A stretch of DNA of 64,000 nt from Alicycliphilus sp. UBA6560 (GTDB lineage: Bacteria; Pseudomonadota; Gammaproteobacteria; Burkholderiales; Burkholderiaceae_C): contig DJJU01000007.1 in NCBI GenBank assembly GCA_002434305.1, forward strand, positions 124,001 through 188,000, given 5' to 3'. A program made the position numbers and the translations under genes. The notes under the pieces are model-generated. The model was given only the letters and a program-made list of their open reading frames with translations, was not told the DNA's origin and did not search any database. Positions within the stretch are counted from its first letter, which is position 1, and each line of letters starts with the position of its first letter. This document shows, piece after piece, positions 52,770 to 60,028 of the stretch.

Positions 52770-54584
52770 TCAGTCCTGGCGCGGCACGATCCAGGCGTGT
52801 TCGTTGACGCCGATCACGTTGAAGAACACGGCCACCAGGCGGTGCAGGCGGCGGAACTCCAGCTCCTGGCCGGCAGCCTGCTGCGTGGCCGCCCAGTTCA
52901 GCACGCCGCCCACGGCCGCGAAGTCGATGCGGATCAGCTGCCCGCATTCCACCACCAGCGGCGCGCCGGGCCGGGCGAAGGACTGCAGGGCCTGCAGGGC
53001 GGCGCTAGCGTCGCCCTCGATGTGGCCGACCAGAGCCGGCAGGGGCGGCTCGTCGATGCCAGCCGGCTGCGACAGGGCGAACCCCGAAGTCATGTACAGG
53101 TCGCTGTCGGGCGCGTCGCGCATCGGGGCGCCGTCAGCTTCCGGCGCAGCCGGGGCGTCCGCGTCGCCGCTGAAGCCGCAGCGCGGCGCCGTCCAGGACG
53201 GCGGGGATATCTCGTAGGTGACGCAGTAGTCCAGCGCGGCCAGTTCGAACTCGTCGGCCCAGCCCATCACGCGCAGCAGCGCCATGCGCAGGCGCCACCA
53301 CTGCGGGTCGCGCGAGCGCTCGCCCGAAGGCGTTTGCGCCTGCACCAGCGCGCGCAGCGCAGGCACGCCGATGAAGCGCAGCTGCACGTCCTGGCCGGCC
53401 CAGCGCTCCAGCAGCTCGGCCAGGGCCGGAACGGCTGCCGGCTCGATGCCGGTCAGGCGGCTCCAGGTCAGCGTCCAGGGCGATGCGGCGCGGGCCAGCG
53501 AGGCCTGCAGCGCAGCGATGGACTGCAGGGTGATCAGCGGCGGGGCGTTCCAGGTCAGCTCGCGCTGCTGCGCGGCGACGGCCGTGCCGCTGCCGGCCAC
53601 GTCCACCTTCAGGCCCAGCTGCAGCGGAATGGAGAACCACGTCGGCGCCGAGCGGCCGAAGCGGGCGGCGTAATCGATGGACAGGGTCTCGAACTGCTCC
53701 TGGCGTCCGGTGGCGCGGTGCAGGTCGAACAGCGTGTACCAGATGTGCTCCTGCTCGGCCGGGGGTGTGCCCTCGCGCTGGGCCAACACGTCCTTGAGGG
53801 CGGCCTCGGCGCCGTCGTAGTCGGCATTGGCGAAGCGGATGGCGGCCTCTTCCAGGTCGGGGTCGTGCACGAACTTCTCGCGCGCCGGCGCGGCGTGGGG
53901 CGCGGGAGCAGCCGCGGGCTCGGGTGCCACGGCCGGCGGGAACAGCGGCTCGACCATGGCCGGCGCGGGGGGCGGTGCGGCGACCGGGGGAGCGACCGGC
54001 GCCGGCATGGTCATGGGCGCGGTCGGCGCGAAAGCGCGGCCGTGCTCGCCGGCGGCAAAGGGCGAGCCGGCCAAAGCCGAGGCCATGGCGGCCGATGCCG
54101 GGGCTGGCTGGTCGGGGTCGATGCGCGGCGCTGGAGCATCAGCGGCCGGCGGCAGCGGAGCAGGCGCCATGGCCGGCCTACCCGGGGGGGCGCCCTTGCC
54201 CTTCCACCACTGCTGGGACATCTGCGCCTCGATCTCGTCGATCTTGCGCAGCGTGTCGGCCCGGTCGTCGGGCGAGGTCATGCTGGTCTGAAAAGCCGAA
54301 CTGCGCGGGCCCGCATCGTCGGTGCGCTCGGCGCGAGCCCCTTCGCTGCGGCGCAGCTTGCGTAGGTAATCGAACTCGCGGCGGCGCACGAAATCGTTGC
54401 GGCGCTTGCGCTCGATCATCTCCTTGAGCATCTGCTTGCTGTACTGGCTCTCGCGCTCTTCATCCATGGCGTCGAGCTCGGACCAATTCACGGTGGGGTT
54501 GCGCACGAAGCGCACCACCTTGGACAGCAGCCCGCGCGTGGAGGACGACGGCGGCGATGAGGAGGAAGATTCGTCCTTGCTCAT
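52770..54584 (-). CDS. STAS-like domain protein with coiled N-terminus, unknown function
   Basis: 604 residues. A Ser-rich N-terminus and a charged, coiled segment (RKRRNDFVRRREFDYLRKLRR, about 55-75), an Ala/Pro-rich linker (about 110-205), a TPR-like helical section with ADYDGAEAALKDVLAQ (230-270), a beta-rich middle and a C-terminal STAS-like part (LIRIDFAAVGGVLNWAATQQ, ELEFRRLHRLVAVFFNVIGV). No catalytic residues. Start at MSKDES; a CACAAT box lies 7 nt before it. STAS partners, if any, are not in the window. Confidence 0.75.
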   Translation of the reverse strand: MSKDESSSSSPPSSSTRGLLSKVVRFVRNPTVNWSELDAMDEERESQYSKQMLKEMIERKRRNDFVRRREFDYLRKLRRSEGARAERTDDAGPRSSAFQTSMTSPDDRADTLRKIDEIEAQMSQQWWKGKGAPPGRPAMAPAPLPPAADAPAPRIDPDQPAPASAAMASALAGSPFAAGEHGRAFAPTAPMTMPAPVAPPVAAPPPAPAMVEPLFPPAVAPEPAAAPAPHAAPAREKFVHDPDLEEAAIRFANADYDGAEAALKDVLAQREGTPPAEQEHIWYTLFDLHRATGRQEQFETLSIDYAARFGRSAPTWFSIPLQLGLKVDVAGSGTAVAAQQRELTWNAPPLITLQSIAALQASLARAASPWTLTWSRLTGIEPAAVPALAELLERWAGQDVQLRFIGVPALRALVQAQTPSGERSRDPQWWRLRMALLRVMGWADEFELAALDYCVTYEISPPSWTAPRCGFSGDADAPAAPEADGAPMRDAPDSDLYMTSGFALSQPAGIDEPPLPALVGHIEGDASAALQALQSFARPGAPLVVECGQLIRIDFAAVGGVLNWAATQQAAGQELEFRRLHRLVAVFFNVIGVNEHAWIVPRQD

Positions 54585-54591
54585 GCGGCCC

Positions 54592-54597
54592 ATTGTG
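54592..54597 (-). promoter_or_regulatory. Putative -10 box of the STAS-like gene
   Basis: CACAAT on the minus strand ends 7 nt before the ATG; 48 nt after the dksA stop. Confidence 0.3.
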
Positions 54598-54645
54598 CCT
54601 CGTGCGCGGCTGTGGCGATTGCGGGAAAAGCAGGAGGGGCGACGG

Positions 54646-55137
54646 TCAATCGCCGAACATCTTCTGCTTGAGCTCGCGGCGCTGCTGGGCCTCCAGCGAC
54701 AGCGTGGCCGTGGGGCGGGCCAGCAGGCGGGGCACGCCGATGGGCTCGCCGGTCTCGTCGCAATAGCCGTAGTCGCCAGCGTCGATGCGGGCGATGGACT
54801 GCTCGATCTTCTTGAGCAGCTTGCGCTCGCGGTCGCGGGTGCGCAGCTCCAGGGCGTGCTCTTCCTCGATGGTGGCGCGGTCGGCCGGGTCGGGCACGAC
54901 GACGGTGTCCTCGCGCAGATGCTCGGTGGTCTCGCCGGCGTTTTCGTGCATGGCCTGCTTGAGCTCGACCAGCTTGTGGCGGAAGAACGCCATCTGCTTG
55001 TCGTTCATGTACTCGCTCTCGGGCATGGCCAGCACTTCCGCGTCGGTCAGCTCCTCGGCGGGCTTGGTCTTCCAGTTGTTGGCCAGCTTGGGATCTTTCT
55101 TGGCGGCCGCCACAGATTTTTGCAGGGTCGTAGTCAT
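54646..55137 (-). CDS. dksA: RNA polymerase-binding transcription factor DksA
   Basis: 163 residues. Long coiled coil with the tip acidic pair D..A..(ADRATIEEE) and a C-terminal globular part. The zinc finger has lost its ligands: YGYCDETGEPIGVPRLLARPTATLSLEAQ keeps one Cys, where E. coli has four, as in several alpha- and beta-proteobacteria DksA. Acts with ppGpp at the RNA polymerase secondary channel. The 345-nt region upstream probably carries its promoter. Confidence 0.95.
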   Translation of the reverse strand: MTTTLQKSVAAAKKDPKLANNWKTKPAEELTDAEVLAMPESEYMNDKQMAFFRHKLVELKQAMHENAGETTEHLREDTVVVPDPADRATIEEEHALELRTRDRERKLLKKIEQSIARIDAGDYGYCDETGEPIGVPRLLARPTATLSLEAQQRRELKQKMFGD

Positions 55138-55483
55138 GGTCTGAATGATGAAGCTGGCGTAGCGGACAGCGCTTGCACGCTGCCGGCCGTCGTAGGTTGT
55201 TCGAATTTCCGCCGGCCGCAGGGCGCAGCGGGGAAGCTGCCCATGCTGCCTGCGGAACCGGATGCGCGGTGTAGTGCCAGCTGCTGTGCGCCTGTCGGAC
55301 GACCGGCCTGCAACAGCAACCAGCGCTTACGCCGCGCCAGGCGCGGGTGGCACGCCCCTGCGGCCACTAGCGTGATTTGGCGGGGGCGTTCGAGCCGGGG
55401 CGCGATTGTATAGACCATGGCAGGCGGGGGCCAGGGAGCAACGCATACCGCACGGGGTCACTGCGCCATGGCCGGCGCACGCC
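55138..55483 (-). other. Gene-free dksA upstream region
   Basis: No believable ORF. A TATACA box at minus strand around 55406-55411 with a poor -35 (CTGGCC, 17 nt away) would give a long leader of about 260 nt. CCGCAGG (55216-55222) and CCTGCGG (55249-55255) can pair in that leader. Nothing else stands out. Confidence 0.3.
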
Positions 55484-56551
55484 TCAGGCCAGGCACTGGC
55501 CCAGGCCCTGCTCGAAGATGTCGCGCGGCAGGTCGATGCCAATGAAGACCATGCGGCTGACGCGCGGCTCATCCGCCGTCCATTCGGGTCCCAGGTCGCT
55601 GCCCATGAGCTGGTGCACGCCCTGGAAAATGACCTTGCGGCTGGTGCCCTTCATGTCCAGCACGCCCTTGTAGCGCAGCATGCGCGGGCCGTAGATGTTG
55701 ACGATGGCGCCCAGGAAATCTTCCAGCCGCGCCGGATCGAACGGGCGATCGGCGCGGTAGACGAAGCTCTTCACGTCGTCGTCATGGTGGTGGTGGTGCG
55801 GGTGGTGGCAATGCTCGCCATGCTCGTGGCCATGGTCGTGGTGGTCATGGCCGCAGTGCTCGTCATGCACGTGTCCGTGGTCGTGCCCGTCGTCCTCCTT
55901 GAGGAAGTCCGGGTCGATGTCCAGCCGCGCGTTCAGGTTGAAGCCGCGCAGGTCCAGCACCTCGGCCAGCGGCACCTCGCCAAAGTGCACGGCCTTGATG
56001 GGCGCGCGCGGGTTCATGTGCTTGAGGCGGTGGATCAGCGCGTCCTTCTCAGCCTCGCTCACCAGGTCGGTCTTGGACAGGAAGATCTGGTCGGCAAAGC
56101 CCACCTGGCGGCGTGCCTCCTGGCGCTCGTTGAGCTGGCTGTCCGCGTGCTTGGCGTCGACCACCGTGATGATGGAATCGACCAGGTAGGTCTCGGCGAT
56201 CTCGTCGTCCATGAAGAAGGTCTGCACCACCGGGCCGGGGTCGGCCAGACCGGTGGTTTCGATCACCACGCGCTCGAAGTCGAGCATCTTCTTGCGCCGC
56301 TTGGCGGCCAGCAGTTGCAGCGTCTCGCGCAGGTCCTCGCGAATGGTGCAGCAGATGCAGCCGTTGCTCATCTGCACGATCTGCTCTTTCGACTCGGTGA
56401 GCAGGATGTCGTTGTCGATGTTCTCCTCGCCGAACTCGTTCTCGATCACGGCGATCTTCTGGCCATGCGCCTCGGTCAGCACGCGCTTGAGCAAAGTGGT
56501 CTTGCCGGCCCCGAGGAAGCCGGTGAGGATGGTGACGGGGATCAGGGACAT
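55484..56551 (-). CDS. CobW/COG0523-family GTPase, His-rich
   Basis: 355 residues. Walker A TGFLGAGKTTLL, the family metal motif CICC in NGCICCTIREDL, ETTGLADPGPV and a guanine-specific SKTD (FLSKTDLV). A His/Asp-rich insert around residues 224-255 (HDHGHVHDEH.., HHPHHHHHDDD) can bind zinc, cobalt or nickel. COG0523 proteins act as metallochaperones; adjacency to dksA is a recurring theme in zinc-limited bacteria, but the DksA here has no zinc finger to fill. No Zur box identified. Confidence 0.9.
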   Translation of the reverse strand: MSLIPVTILTGFLGAGKTTLLKRVLTEAHGQKIAVIENEFGEENIDNDILLTESKEQIVQMSNGCICCTIREDLRETLQLLAAKRRKKMLDFERVVIETTGLADPGPVVQTFFMDDEIAETYLVDSIITVVDAKHADSQLNERQEARRQVGFADQIFLSKTDLVSEAEKDALIHRLKHMNPRAPIKAVHFGEVPLAEVLDLRGFNLNARLDIDPDFLKEDDGHDHGHVHDEHCGHDHHDHGHEHGEHCHHPHHHHHDDDVKSFVYRADRPFDPARLEDFLGAIVNIYGPRMLRYKGVLDMKGTSRKVIFQGVHQLMGSDLGPEWTADEPRVSRMVFIGIDLPRDIFEQGLGQCLA

Positions 56552-56670
56552 GGAAGGCGCCTTGCGGGAATGGCTTGCAACAAAAGCGCCCGCGCCGCCG
56601 CCAGGGGCGCGCGCGGGCCGATTCGGGGCCTGACTGTAGCGAAGCCGCCAAGCCCCGGCCTGCGGGGTTG

Positions 56671-56735
56671 ATATTCAAGCCTTTTTGGCCTCCAGCGCTT
56701 GTCAGCCAAGCGCCAGCAGCTATCTATTCAATAGC
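56671..56735 (-). repeat. R60 repeat copy 14 (intergenic)
   Basis: Minus strand TTGCTATTGAATAGATAGCT, then GCTGGCGCTTGGCTGACAAG and GCTGGAGGCCAAAAAGGC. Near-consensus full copy between the small gene at 56743 and the GTPase. Confidence 0.88.
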
Positions 56736-56742
56736 AATCAGT

Positions 56743-56973
56743 CTATCTGCGCCAGTAATTGTTGGCGGCTGCTACGGTCTGGAAGTTGAGGGCCACCACC
56801 TGCGAGGCGGCCGTCAGCGCCTGGTGGTCCTCGGCGTACTCGGGGCGCAGGCGGTGCAGCACCTCGGGGTCGGGCTGGGTGTATTTCACGCCGCGCCGGC
56901 TCAGGGTGATGGCCAGCTCGAAGCCCTGCTGGGGCGTGTCGGTGATGAGGGAAGGCAGCCAGGTATCGGCCAT
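56743..56973 (-). CDS. Small hypothetical protein (76 aa)
   Basis: MADTWLPSLITDTPQQGFEL, then AITLSRRGVKYTQPDPEV and a C-terminus ending NNYWRR. AAGGAG 7 nt before the ATG. No membrane segment or known domain. Lies after xerC with a 98-nt gap and an R60 repeat downstream. Not recognised. Confidence 0.7.
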   Translation of the reverse strand: MADTWLPSLITDTPQQGFELAITLSRRGVKYTQPDPEVLHRLRPEYAEDHQALTAASQVVALNFQTVAAANNYWRR

Positions 56974-57071
56974 GAGTCGCTCCTTTCGTGGGGGGATGGA
57001 AAAGTGCACGGGAGGTGACACTTTCCCACGCCTGCCGCCCGGCCGCAAGGCAGCGCCCCAGGCCCGGCCCT

Positions 57072-58058
57072 TCAGTCCCCGCTCTTCTTGTGCGCGCGCG
57101 GATGCGCCTGGTCGTACACCTGGGCCAGGTGCTGGAAGTCCAGCCGCGTGTAGACCTGGGTGGTGGTGATGCTGGCGTGGCCCAGCAGCTCCTGCACGGC
57201 GCGCAGGTCGCCGCTGGACTGCAGCAGGTGGCTGGCAAACGAGTGGCGCAGCATGTGCGGGTGCACCGGCGTGGTCAGGCCGGCCACGCTGCTGCGCTCG
57301 CGCAGGCGCAGCCAGACGGTCTGCGCCGTGATGCGCGCGCCGCGCCGGCCCACGAACAGGGCGCAGTCGTCCAGTCGTCCAGCGCCGCCGCCGAAGGGCA
57401 GCGCCCGCTGCGACAGCCAGTGCGCCAGCGCCCGCGCCGCCGCGCCGCCCAGGGGCACGCTGCGGCGCTTGCCGCCCTTGCCGAAGACGTGGGCCTCGCC
57501 CGCATCCAGGTCCACCCAGCCGCGGCCCTGCTGCTGGGCGGCGCTGCTAGCGGCCACGTCCAGCCCGACCAGCTCGCCCACGCGCAGGCCGCAGCCGTAC
57601 AGCAGCTCCACCACGGCGGCATCGCGCGCCTCCAGCCAGGGGTCGGCCCCGGGCTGCTCGTGCTCGGCCAGGCGCACGGCGTCGTCCACCGGCAGGGCCT
57701 TGGGCAGCGGCTTGGGCGCCTTGGGCGCGCGCACGTCCTGCACCGGGTTGTGCGCGATGAGGCCCTGGCGCGCCGCCCAGGCATAGAAACCCCGCCAGCC
57801 CGACAGGATGAGCGCGATGCCGCGCGCGCTGCGCCCGCCGGCGTGCATCTGCGCGGCGAAGCGGCGGATGTGGCCACTGCCCAGCTGCAGCAGCGGCAGC
57901 TGCGCCTCGCGCGCATGGGCGCACAGGCGCTGCAGGTCCAGGGTGTAGAGGATGAGGGTGCGCGCGGCCAAGCGCTTTTGCACCCGCGCGTAATCCAGGT
58001 AGGCCAGCGCCTCGGCGGGCAGGCCGCCGTCGGCCGGGGGCACTGCCTCGGGGCTCAC
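57072..58058 (-). CDS. xerC: Tyrosine recombinase XerC
   Basis: 328 residues from a GTG whose TGA-overlap (GTGA) ties it to the DUF484 stop. N-terminal SAM-like core-binding domain (about 15-105), then catalytic domain with Arg in YGCGLRVGELVGLD, HMLRHSFASHLL (HxxR) and LGHASITTTQVYTRLD with the nucleophile Tyr. Resolves chromosome dimers at dif with XerD and FtsK. Gene order dapF-DUF484-xerC is conserved in proteobacteria. Confidence 0.95.
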   Translation of the reverse strand: MSPEAVPPADGGLPAEALAYLDYARVQKRLAARTLILYTLDLQRLCAHAREAQLPLLQLGSGHIRRFAAQMHAGGRSARGIALILSGWRGFYAWAARQGLIAHNPVQDVRAPKAPKPLPKALPVDDAVRLAEHEQPGADPWLEARDAAVVELLYGCGLRVGELVGLDVAASSAAQQQGRGWVDLDAGEAHVFGKGGKRRSVPLGGAAARALAHWLSQRALPFGGGAGRLDDCALFVGRRGARITAQTVWLRLRERSSVAGLTTPVHPHMLRHSFASHLLQSSGDLRAVQELLGHASITTTQVYTRLDFQHLAQVYDQAHPRAHKKSGD

Positions 58059-58741
58059 TGCAGGCGCGACAGGGCGCTGCTGGCCAGCTCGGCCATGCGC
58101 ACCAGGAAGTCCGTGCCCATGGTGGCCTCGAAGCGCTGCGCGTCGTGCGAGGCCAGCACCACCAGGCCGAAGGCCGGGCTGTCGGCGCTGTCGATGGCGC
58201 CCTCGCGCAGCGGCAGCAGCGCCAGCGAGCGCGCCTCCTGCGCGTCGGGCAGCCAGGCCGTGGCCTCGAAGCCCAGATTGGGACCGCAAAACGGCATGGT
58301 CAGCGACGAGGCGAAGGCGCGCACGTCCTCGCTCACGCCCTGGGTGAAGGGCGCGTTCAGGTGGGCCGGCGCCACGCCCCACACGCGCAGCGCCACCTGG
58401 GGCACGTCGAACAGGGTGCGTATGCCCTGCTCCACCGCCTGGGGCACCTCGGCCGCCCAGCGCACGCCGGCCAGCTGGCGCGCCCACTGGTGCACCTTGC
58501 CGGCGATGGCGGCGTTCTCGTTGCTGTGGCGCACCATCTCCATGACGCGCTGCTCCAGCAGCTTGATCTTGTCGCGCAGCATCTCGGCCTGGCGCTCGTG
58601 CAGGCTGACGGCGCGCTGGCCGTGCGGGCTGGCGAAGGTAACGGAGGCCAGCAGCTCGGCATGGCGCTCGAAGAAACCCGGCGTGGCCGCCAGGTACTGG
58701 GCGATGTCGTCTTCGGTGATGGGAGTGATGGGCAGGGTCAT
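58055..58741 (-). CDS. DUF484 (GAF-like) protein
   Basis: 228 residues. TEDDIAQYLAATPGFFERHAELLASV (N-terminal helical part), a heptad coiled coil LRDKIKLLEQRVMEMVRHSNENA and a GAF-like fold ending FLVRMAELASSALSRL. Function unknown; the family (YigA) always sits between dapF and xerC. Start is 5 nt before the dapF stop region, coupling likely. Confidence 0.92.
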   Translation of the reverse strand: MTLPITPITEDDIAQYLAATPGFFERHAELLASVTFASPHGQRAVSLHERQAEMLRDKIKLLEQRVMEMVRHSNENAAIAGKVHQWARQLAGVRWAAEVPQAVEQGIRTLFDVPQVALRVWGVAPAHLNAPFTQGVSEDVRAFASSLTMPFCGPNLGFEATAWLPDAQEARSLALLPLREGAIDSADSPAFGLVVLASHDAQRFEATMGTDFLVRMAELASSALSRLQ

Positions 58742-58746
58742 GGCGG

Positions 58747-59637
58747 TCAGGCGGACGCGCTGGCGTCCGCGGGAAGGTCGATCTCGCCCTCGAACACCGT
58801 GGTGGCGGGGCCGGTCATGAAAACGCTGGCGTGTGGCTCGCCGCTCCATTCGATGGTCAGCAGGCCGCCGCGGGTGTGCACATCCACGCGCGTGTCCAGC
58901 AGCCCCAGGCGGATGCCTGCCGCAACGGCGGCGCAAGCGCCCGAGCCGCAGGCCAGCGTCTCGCCGGCGCCGCGCTCGTACACGCGCAGGCGTGCCCGGG
59001 TGCGGTCCACGATCTGCAGAAAGCCGGCGTTCACCCGCTCGGCGAAGCGCGGATGACCCTCCACCAGCGGGCCCACGAGGGCCACGGGGGCGGCGTCCAC
59101 GTCGGGCACCAGCTGCACGGCATGCGGGTTGCCCATGGATACCAGCGCTATCCAAACCATAGCTGCCTGCGCTTGCCCCTCAAGGGCCAGAGGCCATTTT
59201 TGCCCCAAACCTTCGGCCACGGGCTGCAGGCCGCCGGCGTCGAAGGCCACGCTGGCCGGGTCGAAGGCGGGGCGGCCCATGTCCACACGCACGCGGCCGT
59301 CCGGCGCCAGGCGCAGCTCGATCACGCCAGCCAGGGTCTGCACGCGCAGCACGTCCTTGTCCGTCAGGCCCTTGTCGTGCACATAGCGGGCAAAGCAGCG
59401 CGCGCCGTTGCCGCACTGCTCGACCTGCCCGCCGTCGGCGTTGTGGATCAGGTATTCGAAGTCGATGCCAGGCGCCGGCGAGGGGCGCACCGTCAGCACC
59501 TGGTCCGCGCCCACGCCGAAGTGCCGGTCGGCCAGGCGGCGGTAGTGCGCCGGCTGCAGGCCCAGGGGGGCCGCCGTCTCGTCCAGCACGACAAAATCGT
59601 TGCCGGCGCCCTGCATCTTGGTGAAGCGGATGTGCAT
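58747..59637 (-). CDS. dapF: Diaminopimelate epimerase
   Basis: 296 residues. Cofactor-independent epimerase with two cysteine bases: Cys78 region in EQCGNGARCFARY and the second in ACGSGACAAVAAG. MHIRFTKMQGAGNDFVVLDE and VSMGNPHAVQLVPD. Makes meso-DAP for MurE. Residues about 143-164 (LGQKWPLALEGQAQAAMVWIA) come from an R60 repeat read antisense, just before VSMGNPH; the loop looks about 11 residues longer than in E. coli. GATAAT ends 7 nt before the ATG. Confidence 0.96.
   Translation of the reverse strand: MHIRFTKMQGAGNDFVVLDETAAPLGLQPAHYRRLADRHFGVGADQVLTVRPSPAPGIDFEYLIHNADGGQVEQCGNGARCFARYVHDKGLTDKDVLRVQTLAGVIELRLAPDGRVRVDMGRPAFDPASVAFDAGGLQPVAEGLGQKWPLALEGQAQAAMVWIALVSMGNPHAVQLVPDVDAAPVALVGPLVEGHPRFAERVNAGFLQIVDRTRARLRVYERGAGETLACGSGACAAVAAGIRLGLLDTRVDVHTRGGLLTIEWSGEPHASVFMTGPATTVFEGEIDLPADASASA
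59147..59208 (+). repeat. R60 repeat copy 15 (inside dapF, antisense)
   Basis: GCTATCCAAACCATAGCTGC, then CTGCGCTTGCCCCTCAAGG and GCCAGAGGCCATTTTTGCC. Keeps the unmodified ATAGCTG core, which is not a stop on the strand dapF uses. Confidence 0.85.
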
Positions 59638-59644
59638 GGCGGGG

Positions 59645-59650
59645 ATTATC
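59645..59650 (-). promoter_or_regulatory. Putative -10 box of dapF
   Basis: GATAAT on the minus strand ends 7 nt before the dapF ATG, no Shine-Dalgarno. Confidence 0.45.
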
Positions 59651-59808
59651 CGGCGCCGGCCCGGGGCGCAGCACCGGGCGCACCGCACGCGGGAAAACCC
59701 CAGGGGCGAGAACTTGAGTTTTTTTCTCGGATTTGACCTGCCGCAACCCCGCCGCGCCCGGGCTGCGCAGCATGGCGGCCCTGCGATGAACGGATGGACG
59801 AGACCCCC

Positions 59809-60021
59809 ATGACACTCACCCTGAACGTACTGAACCACCTGCACGCCGACGACGAGCATGCCGCCGCCGCGCTGGTGCGGCAAAGCGGCGACGGCGCCGC
59901 GCTGATCGAGCTGCTGGAGCTGCTGTGGAGCGCCGGCGTGGCCCGCGCCCCGGCGCTGGTCGGCCCGGTGCTGGAGCGCCTGTCGCAATTGAGCCCGGTG
60001 ACGCCCGGAGCCTGCCGATAA
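59809..60021 (+). CDS. Small hypothetical protein
   Basis: 70 residues from ATG 59809 (76 from ATG 59794), helical, Leu/Ala-rich, beginning MTLTLNVLNHLHADDEHAAA. The TAA stop shares bases with the -10 box of the next gene. Not recognised; it may be a real gene of its own or part of the 5' region of the NUDIX-MBL gene. Confidence 0.55.
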   Translation: MTLTLNVLNHLHADDEHAAAALVRQSGDGAALIELLELLWSAGVARAPALVGPVLERLSQLSPVTPGACR

Positions 60022-60022
60022 T
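60017..60022 (+). promoter_or_regulatory. Putative -10 box of NUDIX-MBL gene
   Basis: GATAAT ends 6 nt before the ATG and overlaps the stop codon of the preceding small gene. Confidence 0.4.
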
Positions 60023-60028
60023 GAGCCG

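Noticed and set aside
55134..55418. 94-codon minus ORF in the dksA upstream region
   Set aside because: No ribosome site, no homology recognised, composition like non-coding shadow frames.
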